From JABMQW01 sp964439935 (GTDB lineage: Bacteria > Fidelibacterota > Marinisomatia > Marinisomatales > TCS56): a DNA stretch of 64,000 bases. Shown piece by piece: positions 33,844 through 42,400 of the stretch (position 1 is the stretch's first letter; each line of letters starts with the position of its first letter). Under the pieces are notes generated by a model. It ran no database searches. It was given only the letters and a program-made list of their open reading frames with translations, and was not told the origin of the DNA. The stretch covers positions 62,001-126,000 of the forward strand of contig CAYTPW010000007.1 in the NCBI GenBank assembly GCA_964439935.1, read 5' to 3'. The translations under genes were made by a program, and so were the position numbers.

Positions 33844-34896
33844 ATGAATATTGACGAATTATTGTCATATGCCCTCAATAGCGGGGCTTCTGATTTGCAT
33901 TTAAGTGTGGGATCAATTCCCATGCTGCGGATCAACGGTACGATGAAGCCGCTGAAAATGCCGGAATTGGTACAGGAAGACATGGAATCGATCCTGCCCC
34001 AGGTGATGAACGAAGATCAGATGCGGATGTTCAGCGAGCGAAAAGAGATTGATTTTTCCGCCAAGCTGGAAGGTAAGGGACGTTTCCGGGTCAATTTCTT
34101 TCACCAGATACGGGGACTGGCCGGTGTCTTTCGAACGATTCCCGAGATCGCTAAAACGGCCGATGAATTGCTACTGCCGCCGGTGATCAATAATTTGGCC
34201 ATGCGTGACCGTGGACTGGTATTGCTGACCGGTCCAACCGGATCTGGGAAAAGTACCACGCTGGCAGCCATGGTTGATCATATTAATACTAATCGCAGCT
34301 GCCACATCATTACCGTAGAAGATCCGGTGGAATATTTTCATCGCTCTAAATCCAGCTTGATCAACCAACGTGAACTGGGAGCGACCACTCATAGTTTTGC
34401 CAATGCCCTGCGGGCTGCTTTGCGAGAGGATCCGGACGTGATCCTGGTTGGTGAAATGCGCGATCTGGAGACCATATCACTAGCACTAACCGCCGCCGAA
34501 ACCGGCCACCTGGTACTGTCTACTCTCCATACTTCCAGTGCTGTGAAAGCGGTGGATCGGATAATCGATATTTTCCCGGCCAGCCAGAAAGGGCAGATTC
34601 GTTCAATGATGTCGGAAAGCTTGATTGCCGTTATTGCCCAAAAGCTGCTGCCGGCAAAAGATGGAAAATCGCGGATTCCAGTTTGTGAGGTTATGATCGC
34701 TACCACGGCGATCCGGAATCTGATTCGCGAGGACCGGATCTATCAGATTCCTTCTGTGATTCAGTCTGGTGGTACCGAAGGCATGCAGTCCCTTGATCAG
34801 GATCTGCAGCGGTTGTTGGCACAGGGGATGATCGAGCGTACGATGGCTGCTCAGATCGCCGATAATCCAAAATTATTTACCTCCAATATTATATGA
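33844..34896 (+). CDS. pilT: Type IV pilus retraction ATPase PilT
   Basis: A 350-residue hexameric ATPase that powers pilus retraction. The N-terminal PAS-like part starts DELLSYALNSGASDLHLSVGS, as usual. Walker A is LLTGPTGSGKSTTLAAM (about 127-143), the Asp box is ITVEDPVEY, Walker B lies in ILVGEMRDLETISLAL, and the His box in HLVLSTLHTSSAVKAVDRII. The family-specific AIRNLIRE motif occurs near residue 280 and separates PilT from PilB. The downstream prepilin gene starts in its stop codon. With PilB in the same locus, both extension and retraction are covered. Confidence 0.95.
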   Translation: MNIDELLSYALNSGASDLHLSVGSIPMLRINGTMKPLKMPELVQEDMESILPQVMNEDQMRMFSERKEIDFSAKLEGKGRFRVNFFHQIRGLAGVFRTIPEIAKTADELLLPPVINNLAMRDRGLVLLTGPTGSGKSTTLAAMVDHINTNRSCHIITVEDPVEYFHRSKSSLINQRELGATTHSFANALRAALREDPDVILVGEMRDLETISLALTAAETGHLVLSTLHTSSAVKAVDRIIDIFPASQKGQIRSMMSESLIAVIAQKLLPAKDGKSRIPVCEVMIATTAIRNLIREDRIYQIPSVIQSGGTEGMQSLDQDLQRLLAQGMIERTMAAQIADNPKLFTSNII

Positions 34897-35348
34897 AAAA
34901 GCTACGTCAAAAACTGGAACAAGGCTTTACGCTGATGGAAGTCATGATCGGGATTCTGATAGTGAATATCGGCGTTGTTTCCATGCTGACCGGAGTCGTC
35001 CATGCCCACAATATTCTACGGTCAACGGAATTGAAAGAACGGGCTTTTGAAGAAGTACGGATGGAACTAGAACGCTGGCGGGGGCGGATTGCCGATGGAC
35101 GGATCCTGCCCCGTGAATTGAATGGCGACCCCCAGGGGAAGACGATATACCTGGAAGGAAATGACCGGAGCGATGATGCAATTGAAGCAATAATTACTTA
35201 TGATCCCATAATGAACGTACCAGACGGCGTTTCCGATCCCTCGCGTTATCAGTTACGGGTTAATATTAAATGGCAGGATTTTACCATGCTCGGTCGGGCT
35301 CGCAATCGCGATATGAGCCTCTCAATGGTAATGCTGAAATTTGAATGA
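34893..35348 (+). CDS. Minor prepilin (PilV-like)
   Basis: A 151-residue prepilin-like protein. The leader MKKLRQKLEQG is followed by FTLMEVMIGILIVNIGVVSMLTGVV, giving a class III cleavage site with Glu+5. The mature domain is short and charged (RMELERWRGRIADGRIL). Position and size suggest a PilV/GspI-type minor pilin that primes fibre assembly. It overlaps pilT by four bases and the next gene by four. Confidence 0.8.
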   Translation: MKKLRQKLEQGFTLMEVMIGILIVNIGVVSMLTGVVHAHNILRSTELKERAFEEVRMELERWRGRIADGRILPRELNGDPQGKTIYLEGNDRSDDAIEAIITYDPIMNVPDGVSDPSRYQLRVNIKWQDFTMLGRARNRDMSLSMVMLKFE

Positions 35349-35992
35349 TGAAGCTGAAGCGTTTTTATTCCGGTACCACCTTAGTGGAAGTCACCGCGAC
35401 TATCATGATTATTGGTTCAGTCTCACTAGGAATGATGTTTGGCCTGGCCAATTTTTATTATCATTATCAGGAGGAAAAAGTCGTCAGTGATATTAATGAA
35501 TATGGCCGGATGGCTATGAACATGGTGGTGGAGGAGTTGAATACGATTGTGCAACTAGATCCTCCCGGCCATTTTAATGGTTACAGCATGATCACTGGTA
35601 TTAAACGTGATCCTGAAACCGGCTTTTTTGAAAATGTTCGCATCACGGCCCGGAAAAATTCCGGTCTGTTGATTAATGGTGAAATTCCTTTAAGTGGTGA
35701 TCTGGAGCTGCCGGATTTTGGCCAGGGAATTGACGGTGGAGTACGAACAATTAAATTGGTGGATTTTGATGTTATCTATGACCGTGGTCTGAATTCAAAC
35801 AAGCAGAAATACTGGGAATCAGCGCTGGATATTGTCCTGATTCTGGGGCTGGAAACGGAAATCGCCCCCGGAAGAAAAAATTACACCAATGCCAAACCGG
35901 AATACATCAAATTTACCCGCCGTGTTTTTGTGCCTAACCGGCATATTGGCAAATTTCAGGGCTTAGCCGGTATTACGGAGTTGCCGACATAA
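35345..35992 (+). CDS. Minor prepilin (PilW/GspJ-like)
   Basis: A 215-residue prepilin-like protein. The leader MMKLKRFYSG precedes TTLVEVTATIMIIGSVSLGMMFGL. Thr rather than Phe occupies position +1, and Glu+5 is kept, so cleavage by PilD is plausible. The next segment is helical (EKVVSDINEYGRMAMNMVVEEL), as in PilW/GspJ. The remainder is beta-rich and not otherwise recognised. It overlaps the preceding gene by four bases and the next by one. Confidence 0.75.
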   Translation: MMKLKRFYSGTTLVEVTATIMIIGSVSLGMMFGLANFYYHYQEEKVVSDINEYGRMAMNMVVEELNTIVQLDPPGHFNGYSMITGIKRDPETGFFENVRITARKNSGLLINGEIPLSGDLELPDFGQGIDGGVRTIKLVDFDVIYDRGLNSNKQKYWESALDIVLILGLETEIAPGRKNYTNAKPEYIKFTRRVFVPNRHIGKFQGLAGITELPT

Positions 35993-38103
35993 TGCGATCG
36001 ATGCGTGGTTCAGTCACACCTACTGCAATCATATTTACGATGGTAAGTATGCTGCTGACGGTCGGATTTTTACGATATTCAGTATCCAACAAGGCCATGC
36101 AGGACCGGCGGATCGCCCGGGAGAAAGCATTACTGATGGCTGAAACCGGTCTGAACTACCTGGCGATGCCAGCCCTGCCGACGATAACTCAGGATACTAC
36201 AATTGTATCCGATTACCGCGAAGCCACCTATCCCTATATGGCTGAGATGGAACATGAGATGGGTACCTTCGATTCGGTTGGCTGTGGCACCTACCTGGAC
36301 GAAAATCTGCAGACCGTCTATTACGGCTATGCCAGGGGCATTGTGACTCTTCCAAACCCTTACGGCGATCCGATAAAAATTCGCCGGTCGGTGGTAGCTG
36401 AAATGGCTGGTGTGGCTCATTCCGACTTCATGTATTTTACCAACACAGAGGAACCAGGCGGAGGACCATATACCGAGGGTGGCACAGTAACCTTTGGCGC
36501 CAGTGATGTTCTGGAGGGAAAAGTGCATACCAATGGCACGATGACCATGAGCAACTTTGGTTGTCCAGAATTTAGAGGTGATGATCGAAGTGCTGTTACC
36601 GTTGTCGGTGGTATCAATTTTGGTATGTGCGATACAAATATATTTTCGGGTACTTGGCTCGATACAGCTGCCGAAAATCCATATCCACCAGATGTTTCCG
36701 TTGAATTGGTTAAAAATAGTGCCCATTATACTTTTACAGCCGGTGATCTGCTGGGTCGTATTAATAAAAAAGATTCACTGATCATGACCGAGATCGAATT
36801 TCATTCCAACGGATTTACCGCTAGTCAGTGGCCTTATGTAATTCCACCACTCGGAGTAGATGGTCCCGAACCGATCACCTATACCTGGGATACCGACACG
36901 ACAATTTTTCAAATAGATAATCGCAAAATCGGTTTCGAAAGAAGTTTCAATAATTTAGGGGGCTATGTTCAGGTCGACACCATAATTGCGACGCTGGAAG
37001 ATTTCGATGGGAATCCCGTTCGTGATGAACTGGATCAATACGATGTCGGCGATACGCTTTTCGTTTCCTCTGTCTCACCCGATTCCGGTAAAGTCTGGCT
37101 GGGCGTGATCCAGACAAAACAGGAGTTGGTGTCGCGGTTTATCTTCACGGTACAGTTTTGGCAACAACAATTCCCGGCCGGTAGCCATGGATTCAGCGCT
37201 GGTGAAGAAGTGCTGTTCCATTATTTAGCCCCGACAGTCGGTGGTCTGAGACAAAAATTTGCCAATTATCACAATCATCCCAACGATGGCAGTGTCTGCC
37301 AGACGGCTGGCTTTCACCATTTTGATTTCGATCCACCGGCATTGAGCAATTTATCGGCTTGGATCTTACCGCCAACATCTTTTATCGTCGGTGGCCCCAA
37401 GGTCATTTATGTCAAGGATGGGCAGGTACAGGTCAAAGGAATCGTTGATGGGCAGTACACGATCGTAACCGATGCTCCAACCTGGTACCGCCGCCACGAC
37501 CGCTCAGATCGTTGGGATCGTTGCTATAATAATATCTGGCTCACCGATGATATCGTCTACCAGGATTCCAATCCGATCACGGGTGCGGTTACACCACTCT
37601 CACCCAACCGGCTGGGACTAATATCTGGTGGAAATGTAATTATTGCCAATACCGCTTCTAACGGCTGGAAAAACCAACAGGAAGGTCAGGATATCAAGAT
37701 TAACGCGGCCCTGATGGCCCTGGATGAATCGTTTGTCTGCCATTACTGGCAGAATACATTGTCTGGTTATTATCAGCCGAACGAAGCCCTACCGACTTTC
37801 TCGCATGCTGATGGTCGCGGTCCGTACAAGGATATTCATGGATTTCCGCCAACACCAACTTTAACGGGAGCCAGTGATATTCGCGGTACTGTCCACCTCT
37901 GGGGTTCCATTAACCAGAGCCGTCGCGGTTACATGAAACGCAATTCACCGGGACCCTATTCAGCTTTTCCGGGCGTTGGTTATGTTAAGGATTATCATTT
38001 TGATTATAACCTGTGGATTTACCCACCCCCTAATTTTCCACTTACGACCAATTCTGAAGGTGGTGTAAATCTGACTATGCGTACCTATAATGAAATACGC
38101 TGA
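35992..38103 (+). CDS. Large PilX-like pilus protein
   Basis: 703 residues. The N-terminus (MRSMRGSVTPTAIIFTMVSMLLTVGFLRYS) is a hydrophobic helix without the G/FxxxE prepilin site. It is followed by REKALLMAETGLNYLA, the A-E-x-G-L pattern at the end of PilX N-terminal helices. The large beta-rich external region (about 60-703) includes DVLEGKVHTNGTMTMSNFG and later DIRGTVHLWGSINQS, which look like repeated beta-helix-type HTNG/GSI motifs, and several aromatic/Pro-rich stretches. It is far longer than ordinary PilX (about 200 residues) and may form the pilus tip or an adhesive cap. The function is inferred from position. Confidence 0.65.
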   Translation: MRSMRGSVTPTAIIFTMVSMLLTVGFLRYSVSNKAMQDRRIAREKALLMAETGLNYLAMPALPTITQDTTIVSDYREATYPYMAEMEHEMGTFDSVGCGTYLDENLQTVYYGYARGIVTLPNPYGDPIKIRRSVVAEMAGVAHSDFMYFTNTEEPGGGPYTEGGTVTFGASDVLEGKVHTNGTMTMSNFGCPEFRGDDRSAVTVVGGINFGMCDTNIFSGTWLDTAAENPYPPDVSVELVKNSAHYTFTAGDLLGRINKKDSLIMTEIEFHSNGFTASQWPYVIPPLGVDGPEPITYTWDTDTTIFQIDNRKIGFERSFNNLGGYVQVDTIIATLEDFDGNPVRDELDQYDVGDTLFVSSVSPDSGKVWLGVIQTKQELVSRFIFTVQFWQQQFPAGSHGFSAGEEVLFHYLAPTVGGLRQKFANYHNHPNDGSVCQTAGFHHFDFDPPALSNLSAWILPPTSFIVGGPKVIYVKDGQVQVKGIVDGQYTIVTDAPTWYRRHDRSDRWDRCYNNIWLTDDIVYQDSNPITGAVTPLSPNRLGLISGGNVIIANTASNGWKNQQEGQDIKINAALMALDESFVCHYWQNTLSGYYQPNEALPTFSHADGRGPYKDIHGFPPTPTLTGASDIRGTVHLWGSINQSRRGYMKRNSPGPYSAFPGVGYVKDYHFDYNLWIYPPPNFPLTTNSEGGVNLTMRTYNEIR

Positions 38104-38164
38104 GTGGGTTTCCGGGGAAACAGGCGGAAAAGACAGTTAACCTCTTCATAAAGGAAAATTATTA

Positions 38165-39223
38165 GTGTTCGTTGGATTAGATATAGGGCGGCAGTACGTT
38201 AAGGCTGTTTTACTTGAGCGAATCAAAGGCGGTTATAAAGTTCTTGATGCTGGGTCACGGTCAGTACCGGACCCCAACAAGGCCTTTGATCCTGAGATGG
38301 TTAATAAAACGTTATGGGTGATGGCCATCAAGGAACTGCTGCGGCAGATGAAACTCAAACCAAACCGGTTACGGAACCTGGTTACTGCAATCGGTGGATC
38401 CAATATTAGTATCAAGCAGATCAGTACGCTTGAGATGCCCGCCGATGAATTATATAGCGCCATGACCTTTGAAGCCCGCAAGCATATTGCCATGGATGGT
38501 ACTGATGCTGTGATCGATTTTCAGATCCTGGGAGCCAATTCCACCGATGTTGATAAAATCGATGTGGCGCTGGTGGCCTGTACAAAAAAGGTGCTCGGCA
38601 TACATATGGATGTGCTGAAGGATGCCGGACTGAAACCCGGCTGGGTGGATGCGGATCCAATTGCCCTTTCAAATGCTTTTTTCGCCACTCGCGATTTACC
38701 GGAGGACGGGGTAGTGGTTCTGATAGATATAGGTGCGGAATCGACCTGCCTGGTCGTCCGTGGTAAAACTGATCCCTATTTCACCCGTGATATACCGATC
38801 GGTTCCTATCATTTCGTGCGGGGTGTATCGGATGCCCGGTCAATGGATTATCTCAGCGCCCAGGATGAATTGTTTAAGACCGGGATTAAGAGCATTCATA
38901 AGCCGCCCAAGGAAGGCGCAGAAGATAACATTACCATGGATGAACGAACCGTTTTCGATAATTTTGTGGAAGATATTCGCCGGACTCTGCGCTATTATGC
39001 CAAGACCACCAGCCAGAGTTTTTTCCTCAAGATATTTCTTAGCGGTGGTGCCAGTACCACTGCCGGACTGGCCCTTTATTTACAAGAGAAATTAAACATT
39101 GATGTTGCCCTGTTCAATCCGCTGGAAAAATTTACCGGGGTCGATAAACTGACCTTGCCCAATCCGCAGCAATATGCCATCGCAACCGGGCTGGCGGTCC
39201 GTGGAGGATTGGCCAGTGAATAA
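38165..39223 (+). CDS. pilM: Type IV pilus assembly protein PilM
   Basis: A 352-residue cytosolic actin-like ATPase that links the inner-membrane PilN to the motor. The phosphate-binding segments are VGLDIGRQYVKAVLLE at the start and VVLIDIGAESTCLVVRG near residue 181; the adenosine region is FLSGGASTTAGLALYL. The start is GTG after AAAGGA. It overlaps pilN by eight bases. Family and context agree, so confidence is high. Confidence 0.9.
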   Translation: MFVGLDIGRQYVKAVLLERIKGGYKVLDAGSRSVPDPNKAFDPEMVNKTLWVMAIKELLRQMKLKPNRLRNLVTAIGGSNISIKQISTLEMPADELYSAMTFEARKHIAMDGTDAVIDFQILGANSTDVDKIDVALVACTKKVLGIHMDVLKDAGLKPGWVDADPIALSNAFFATRDLPEDGVVVLIDIGAESTCLVVRGKTDPYFTRDIPIGSYHFVRGVSDARSMDYLSAQDELFKTGIKSIHKPPKEGAEDNITMDERTVFDNFVEDIRRTLRYYAKTTSQSFFLKIFLSGGASTTAGLALYLQEKLNIDVALFNPLEKFTGVDKLTLPNPQQYAIATGLAVRGGLASE

Positions 39224-39818
39224 ATTTATCGTCATCAATCTCAATCAAGCTGAAAGCCGGGAAAGTAAAATGGAACGCTGGAAGGAATCAGGACGCTGGA
39301 TCATATTCGGTAGTCTGATTGGTCTGCTGCTTTTTGCTGATGTTCTTATACTTTATATCAATTTCAATTATAGTCAACTGATACTGACCAAACAGCAGCA
39401 GATTGTAGTGGTTAAGGATGAAATAGAACGCCTGAGGGTGGTGGGTAAGAATCTTTCCAAGGATGATATTCTTGGTCTTGCTGAACTGGAGGATGATCGG
39501 ATACTGTGGGCTCGGAATCTGGAGCTGCTGGGAGAAATGACTCCGGATGATATGGCTTTAACAGGGCTGCGTTATACCCAGAATAAATTGACTATCGATG
39601 GAATTGCCGTGATCTATGAAGATCAAAAAGAATTTGATATTGTTAATTCCTATGTTAAAACACTGAAAAGTAATCAAGAATTTGCCAATGAGTTTACCAG
39701 GATACGGTTCAGTTCCTTCGCCCGCCAGGATTTTCGGGGACAGGATATCGTGCAATTTCAGATCGAAGCATCGATGAAGCGCGCCACCCAAACCGAAAAA
39801 GAGCGTCGCCGGAGCTAG
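39216..39818 (+). CDS. pilN: Type IV pilus assembly protein PilN-like
   Basis: A 200-residue inner-membrane protein. The GTG at 39216 is preferred because GGAGG lies eight bases upstream and the product begins VNKFIVINLNQAESRE, equivalent to the conserved INLLP-type N-terminus of PilN that binds PilM. One transmembrane helix (IIFGSLIGLLLFADVLILYINF) is followed by a coiled coil and a ferredoxin-like periplasmic domain. It sits between pilM and pilO, as in most pilMNOPQ clusters. Confidence 0.82.
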   Translation: MNKFIVINLNQAESRESKMERWKESGRWIIFGSLIGLLLFADVLILYINFNYSQLILTKQQQIVVVKDEIERLRVVGKNLSKDDILGLAELEDDRILWARNLELLGEMTPDDMALTGLRYTQNKLTIDGIAVIYEDQKEFDIVNSYVKTLKSNQEFANEFTRIRFSSFARQDFRGQDIVQFQIEASMKRATQTEKERRRS

Positions 39819-39821
39819 ATC

Positions 39822-40400
39822 ATGAATACCAAAAGAAATAGTATTTTTGCTCTGGGATTAATTGTTTTAACATTGCTTTTCTGGGTAGAGGTAAAGGCTT
39901 TGCTGGGAGACAAGGCTGATACGCTTTTGGATCTTGAAGACCAACAGATTGAGTTGAATGAACAATTGATCAGCGCCCAGATTCTGGCTAATAAACTGGA
40001 CCAGGTTTACAGTCTGTTCGAGGGTAACCTGGCCTTATCCAAGTCCGATTCGCTGGCAGAGGATGCTTCGATGCCGTTCATGAGTGACCTGACACGGATA
40101 TTAAATGATCTTGAAATAACGCTGATCAGCATCAAACCCAAGCGTCGGGATGATATGGGAAATCGTATCTTATCGCCCTATGAACTGGTAATAAGATGTA
40201 GTTACAGTCAACTTGGTGCATTTATCACCGAAGTTGAGCGGTCACCGCGCCTGGTGGGCATCAAAGAATTTTTTATCAAGAATGGTATTGAGCGTCTGAA
40301 GAGTACGGTTACGGAAGCCCAGCTTGAACAGCAGGAAGTAGAGCTGAACCTGTATACTCTGACACTGGTTAAAAATTATAAGCGGGATGATTATGAATAA
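39822..40400 (+). CDS. pilO: Type IV pilus assembly protein PilO-like
   Basis: 192 residues. One N-terminal transmembrane helix (SIFALGLIVLTLLFWVEV) is followed by a coiled coil (LEDQQIELNEQLISAQILANKLDQVY) and a PilO-type ferredoxin-like domain with ELVIRCSYSQLGAFITEVERSPRLVGIKEF. That last stretch is the most characteristic part of the family. It pairs with PilN to span the periplasm. It follows pilN by three bases and overlaps the next gene by 14. Confidence 0.82.
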   Translation: MNTKRNSIFALGLIVLTLLFWVEVKALLGDKADTLLDLEDQQIELNEQLISAQILANKLDQVYSLFEGNLALSKSDSLAEDASMPFMSDLTRILNDLEITLISIKPKRRDDMGNRILSPYELVIRCSYSQLGAFITEVERSPRLVGIKEFFIKNGIERLKSTVTEAQLEQQEVELNLYTLTLVKNYKRDDYE

Positions 40401-40911
40401 TCGCAGTCGCACTATCTGGTATCTACTGATTTTTCTGACTGTTTTATCATTGATAGTCACTGTCGTGGTCGCTTACCCGATCCAGCGCGATTGGCGCAAT
40501 GCCCGGATTCGGGCCAATGAAGAGCGTTTCGGAACTGACCAGGATCTGGAGGACGTTATTGAATTTCTGGAACAACGTCTCGATCAGCGCAACCGCTACC
40601 AGTTTGCACTGGAAGCGGAACCTATGCATTTGACCAATGTGATCTACCTGTATGGCGGCAGTGGAATGGCTTATCGAATGCGCAACAAAGACAAATTGCG
40701 TGTTACCGCCATTATCGATGGTAAGCAGCAACAGGCGCTGATCCAGTATGACAAGCAGAATTACCGCGTGGTGGTCGGTGATTCGGTCGGGGGCGGTGAA
40801 GTGGTCTGGATCGACGCAGAAGAAGTTGTGATCGTAAAAGGCGATAAGGAAATGCATTACCAGCTGTCAGGTTTATATGTTCCCAGTGAATCATTACAAG
40901 AAAAGAATTGA
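40387..40911 (+). CDS. Probable PilP-position envelope protein
   Basis: 174 residues. One N-terminal helix (TIWYLLIFLTVLSLIVTVVVAYPI) precedes a charged stretch (RANEERFGTDQDLEDVIEFLEQR) and a small beta domain (RVTAIIDGKQQQALIQYDKQNYRVVVGDSVGG). The position between pilO and pilQ, and the beta domain with its G-D-x-V-G turn, fit PilP/GspC-like homology region proteins that contact the secretin. It has no lipobox, unlike classical PilP. The ATG at 40387 or the one two codons later could be the start. Confidence 0.6.
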   Translation: MIMNNRSRTIWYLLIFLTVLSLIVTVVVAYPIQRDWRNARIRANEERFGTDQDLEDVIEFLEQRLDQRNRYQFALEAEPMHLTNVIYLYGGSGMAYRMRNKDKLRVTAIIDGKQQQALIQYDKQNYRVVVGDSVGGGEVVWIDAEEVVIVKGDKEMHYQLSGLYVPSESLQEKN

Positions 40912-40927
40912 AGGAGCTTAAATTCAA

Positions 40928-42400
40928 ATGAAACGTTTTACTATGGTTTATCTGTTGGTTTTTCTCTTTATCGGCAACAGTAGCGTTTTCGGCCAGGATG
41001 CCGGCACGATTGCAGCCCAGGAAAAAGTAAATCCGACGCTGGTAACAATTCATGCCGAAGATGCTTATCTGCCTAGTATTTTATCAATTTTGGCTGAAGA
41101 GAGCGGCTATAATATTGTTACCGATCCCAATGTTAACCAGCAAGACCAGATATCGATTCATCTGGATGAAGTACCGATCGAACAGGCCATCAACCTAGTG
41201 GTACGGGCGGTCGGTCTCAGTTATGAAGTGGTCGGACATTCTTTTCTGGTTGCCGATCCCAAAAAACTGGCCAAGGAAGTAGGAGTTACTTCCCGGGTGA
41301 TCGAATTGAAATATGCTGAAGCAGCAGAGGTTAAGAATTTTTTATCTGATTTGACCAAACAGATCCAGGTTGATATCTCCGGTAATAAAATTCTGGTGAA
41401 TGCCAGTCCCAAAAAAATTGCTGAGATCGAAGAAGTGGTCCGACAGATCGATGTACCGGCGATCCAGATCCAGCTGGAGACACGGTTAATTGAGATTGGT
41501 GTCGATGATGAAGAGAACCTGGGAATCGATTGGGATCGGCTGGCCCAGTACACAACCATATTGGCAGAGAATGGTGTGCCGCCTTACGAAGGTGCGGGAA
41601 GCTGGGTTCATTTTATGGAAAAACCCTCTACAAGGCCAGGCGGTAGTCCAGAAGAGTATTATGAAGAAGATGATCTGGACCTATTACCAGACAAACTGCA
41701 GTTCAATCGATTATATTGGAATGATGTGGATGACCAGAATGTGATTCCGCATAATTTCTCGCGGCAAATGCAGGCGTTGGATATTACGCTGGATATGCTG
41801 ATCAAAGCGAACAAGGCCGAGATCCTGGCCAATACCAAACTGGTTACACTCAATGGCCGTGAAGCGGAAATTAAAATGATCGATATTGTGCCATATATTC
41901 TCAGCTCCGGTGGTGTCGGCGGGCAGGTCCAGGTACAGCGGGAGGAGGTCGGTGTTAAATTAAATATTTTACCAACCGTGAATACCGATGGTTACATCAC
42001 CGTGCGGGTGATGCCGGAAGTATCAACTATTTTTGAGTTTATCGGCCCGGACAAGAATATACCACGGGTAAAGAGCCGTCAGTCTTTTACGACCATTCGG
42101 GTTAAGGACAGTGAAACGATTATCATTGGGGGGTTGATAAGTCGAGATAAAAAATCGACGGAATGGAAATTTCCAGGATTGCATAAGATTCCCTGGTTGG
42201 GCAAAAAACTGTTTACCAGTACAGATTTGGTGGATCGTAAAACCGATCTGATTATTCAGATTACACCAACCGTAGTAAAAGATGCTTATTCAGATATCAA
42301 AAAAACTGGCAATGTTGAAGATTTTGAGGTAAATACGATAGAAGAGTTTTACAAAGAACCGGAAGAATCCGGTGGGGATGACGATAATGAAGATAAATAA
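40928..42400 (+). CDS. pilQ: Type IV pilus secretin PilQ
   Basis: A 490-residue outer-membrane secretin. After a signal peptide (about 1-22), an STN-like domain (ILSILAEESGYNIVTDPNVNQQDQISIHLDEVPIEQAINLV) leads into an N1 domain (VIELKYAEAAEVKNFLSDL ... ILVNASPKKIAEIEEVVRQID). The secretin core includes IQLETRLIEIGVDDEENLGIDW, AEILANTKLVTLNGREAEI, GVKLNILPTVNTDGYITVRVMPEVS and TIRVKDSETIIIGGLISRD. This is the gate through which the pilus leaves the cell. The acidic C-terminus overlaps the start of the large lipoprotein gene. Confidence 0.93.
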   Translation: MKRFTMVYLLVFLFIGNSSVFGQDAGTIAAQEKVNPTLVTIHAEDAYLPSILSILAEESGYNIVTDPNVNQQDQISIHLDEVPIEQAINLVVRAVGLSYEVVGHSFLVADPKKLAKEVGVTSRVIELKYAEAAEVKNFLSDLTKQIQVDISGNKILVNASPKKIAEIEEVVRQIDVPAIQIQLETRLIEIGVDDEENLGIDWDRLAQYTTILAENGVPPYEGAGSWVHFMEKPSTRPGGSPEEYYEEDDLDLLPDKLQFNRLYWNDVDDQNVIPHNFSRQMQALDITLDMLIKANKAEILANTKLVTLNGREAEIKMIDIVPYILSSGGVGGQVQVQREEVGVKLNILPTVNTDGYITVRVMPEVSTIFEFIGPDKNIPRVKSRQSFTTIRVKDSETIIIGGLISRDKKSTEWKFPGLHKIPWLGKKLFTSTDLVDRKTDLIIQITPTVVKDAYSDIKKTGNVEDFEVNTIEEFYKEPEESGGDDDNEDK

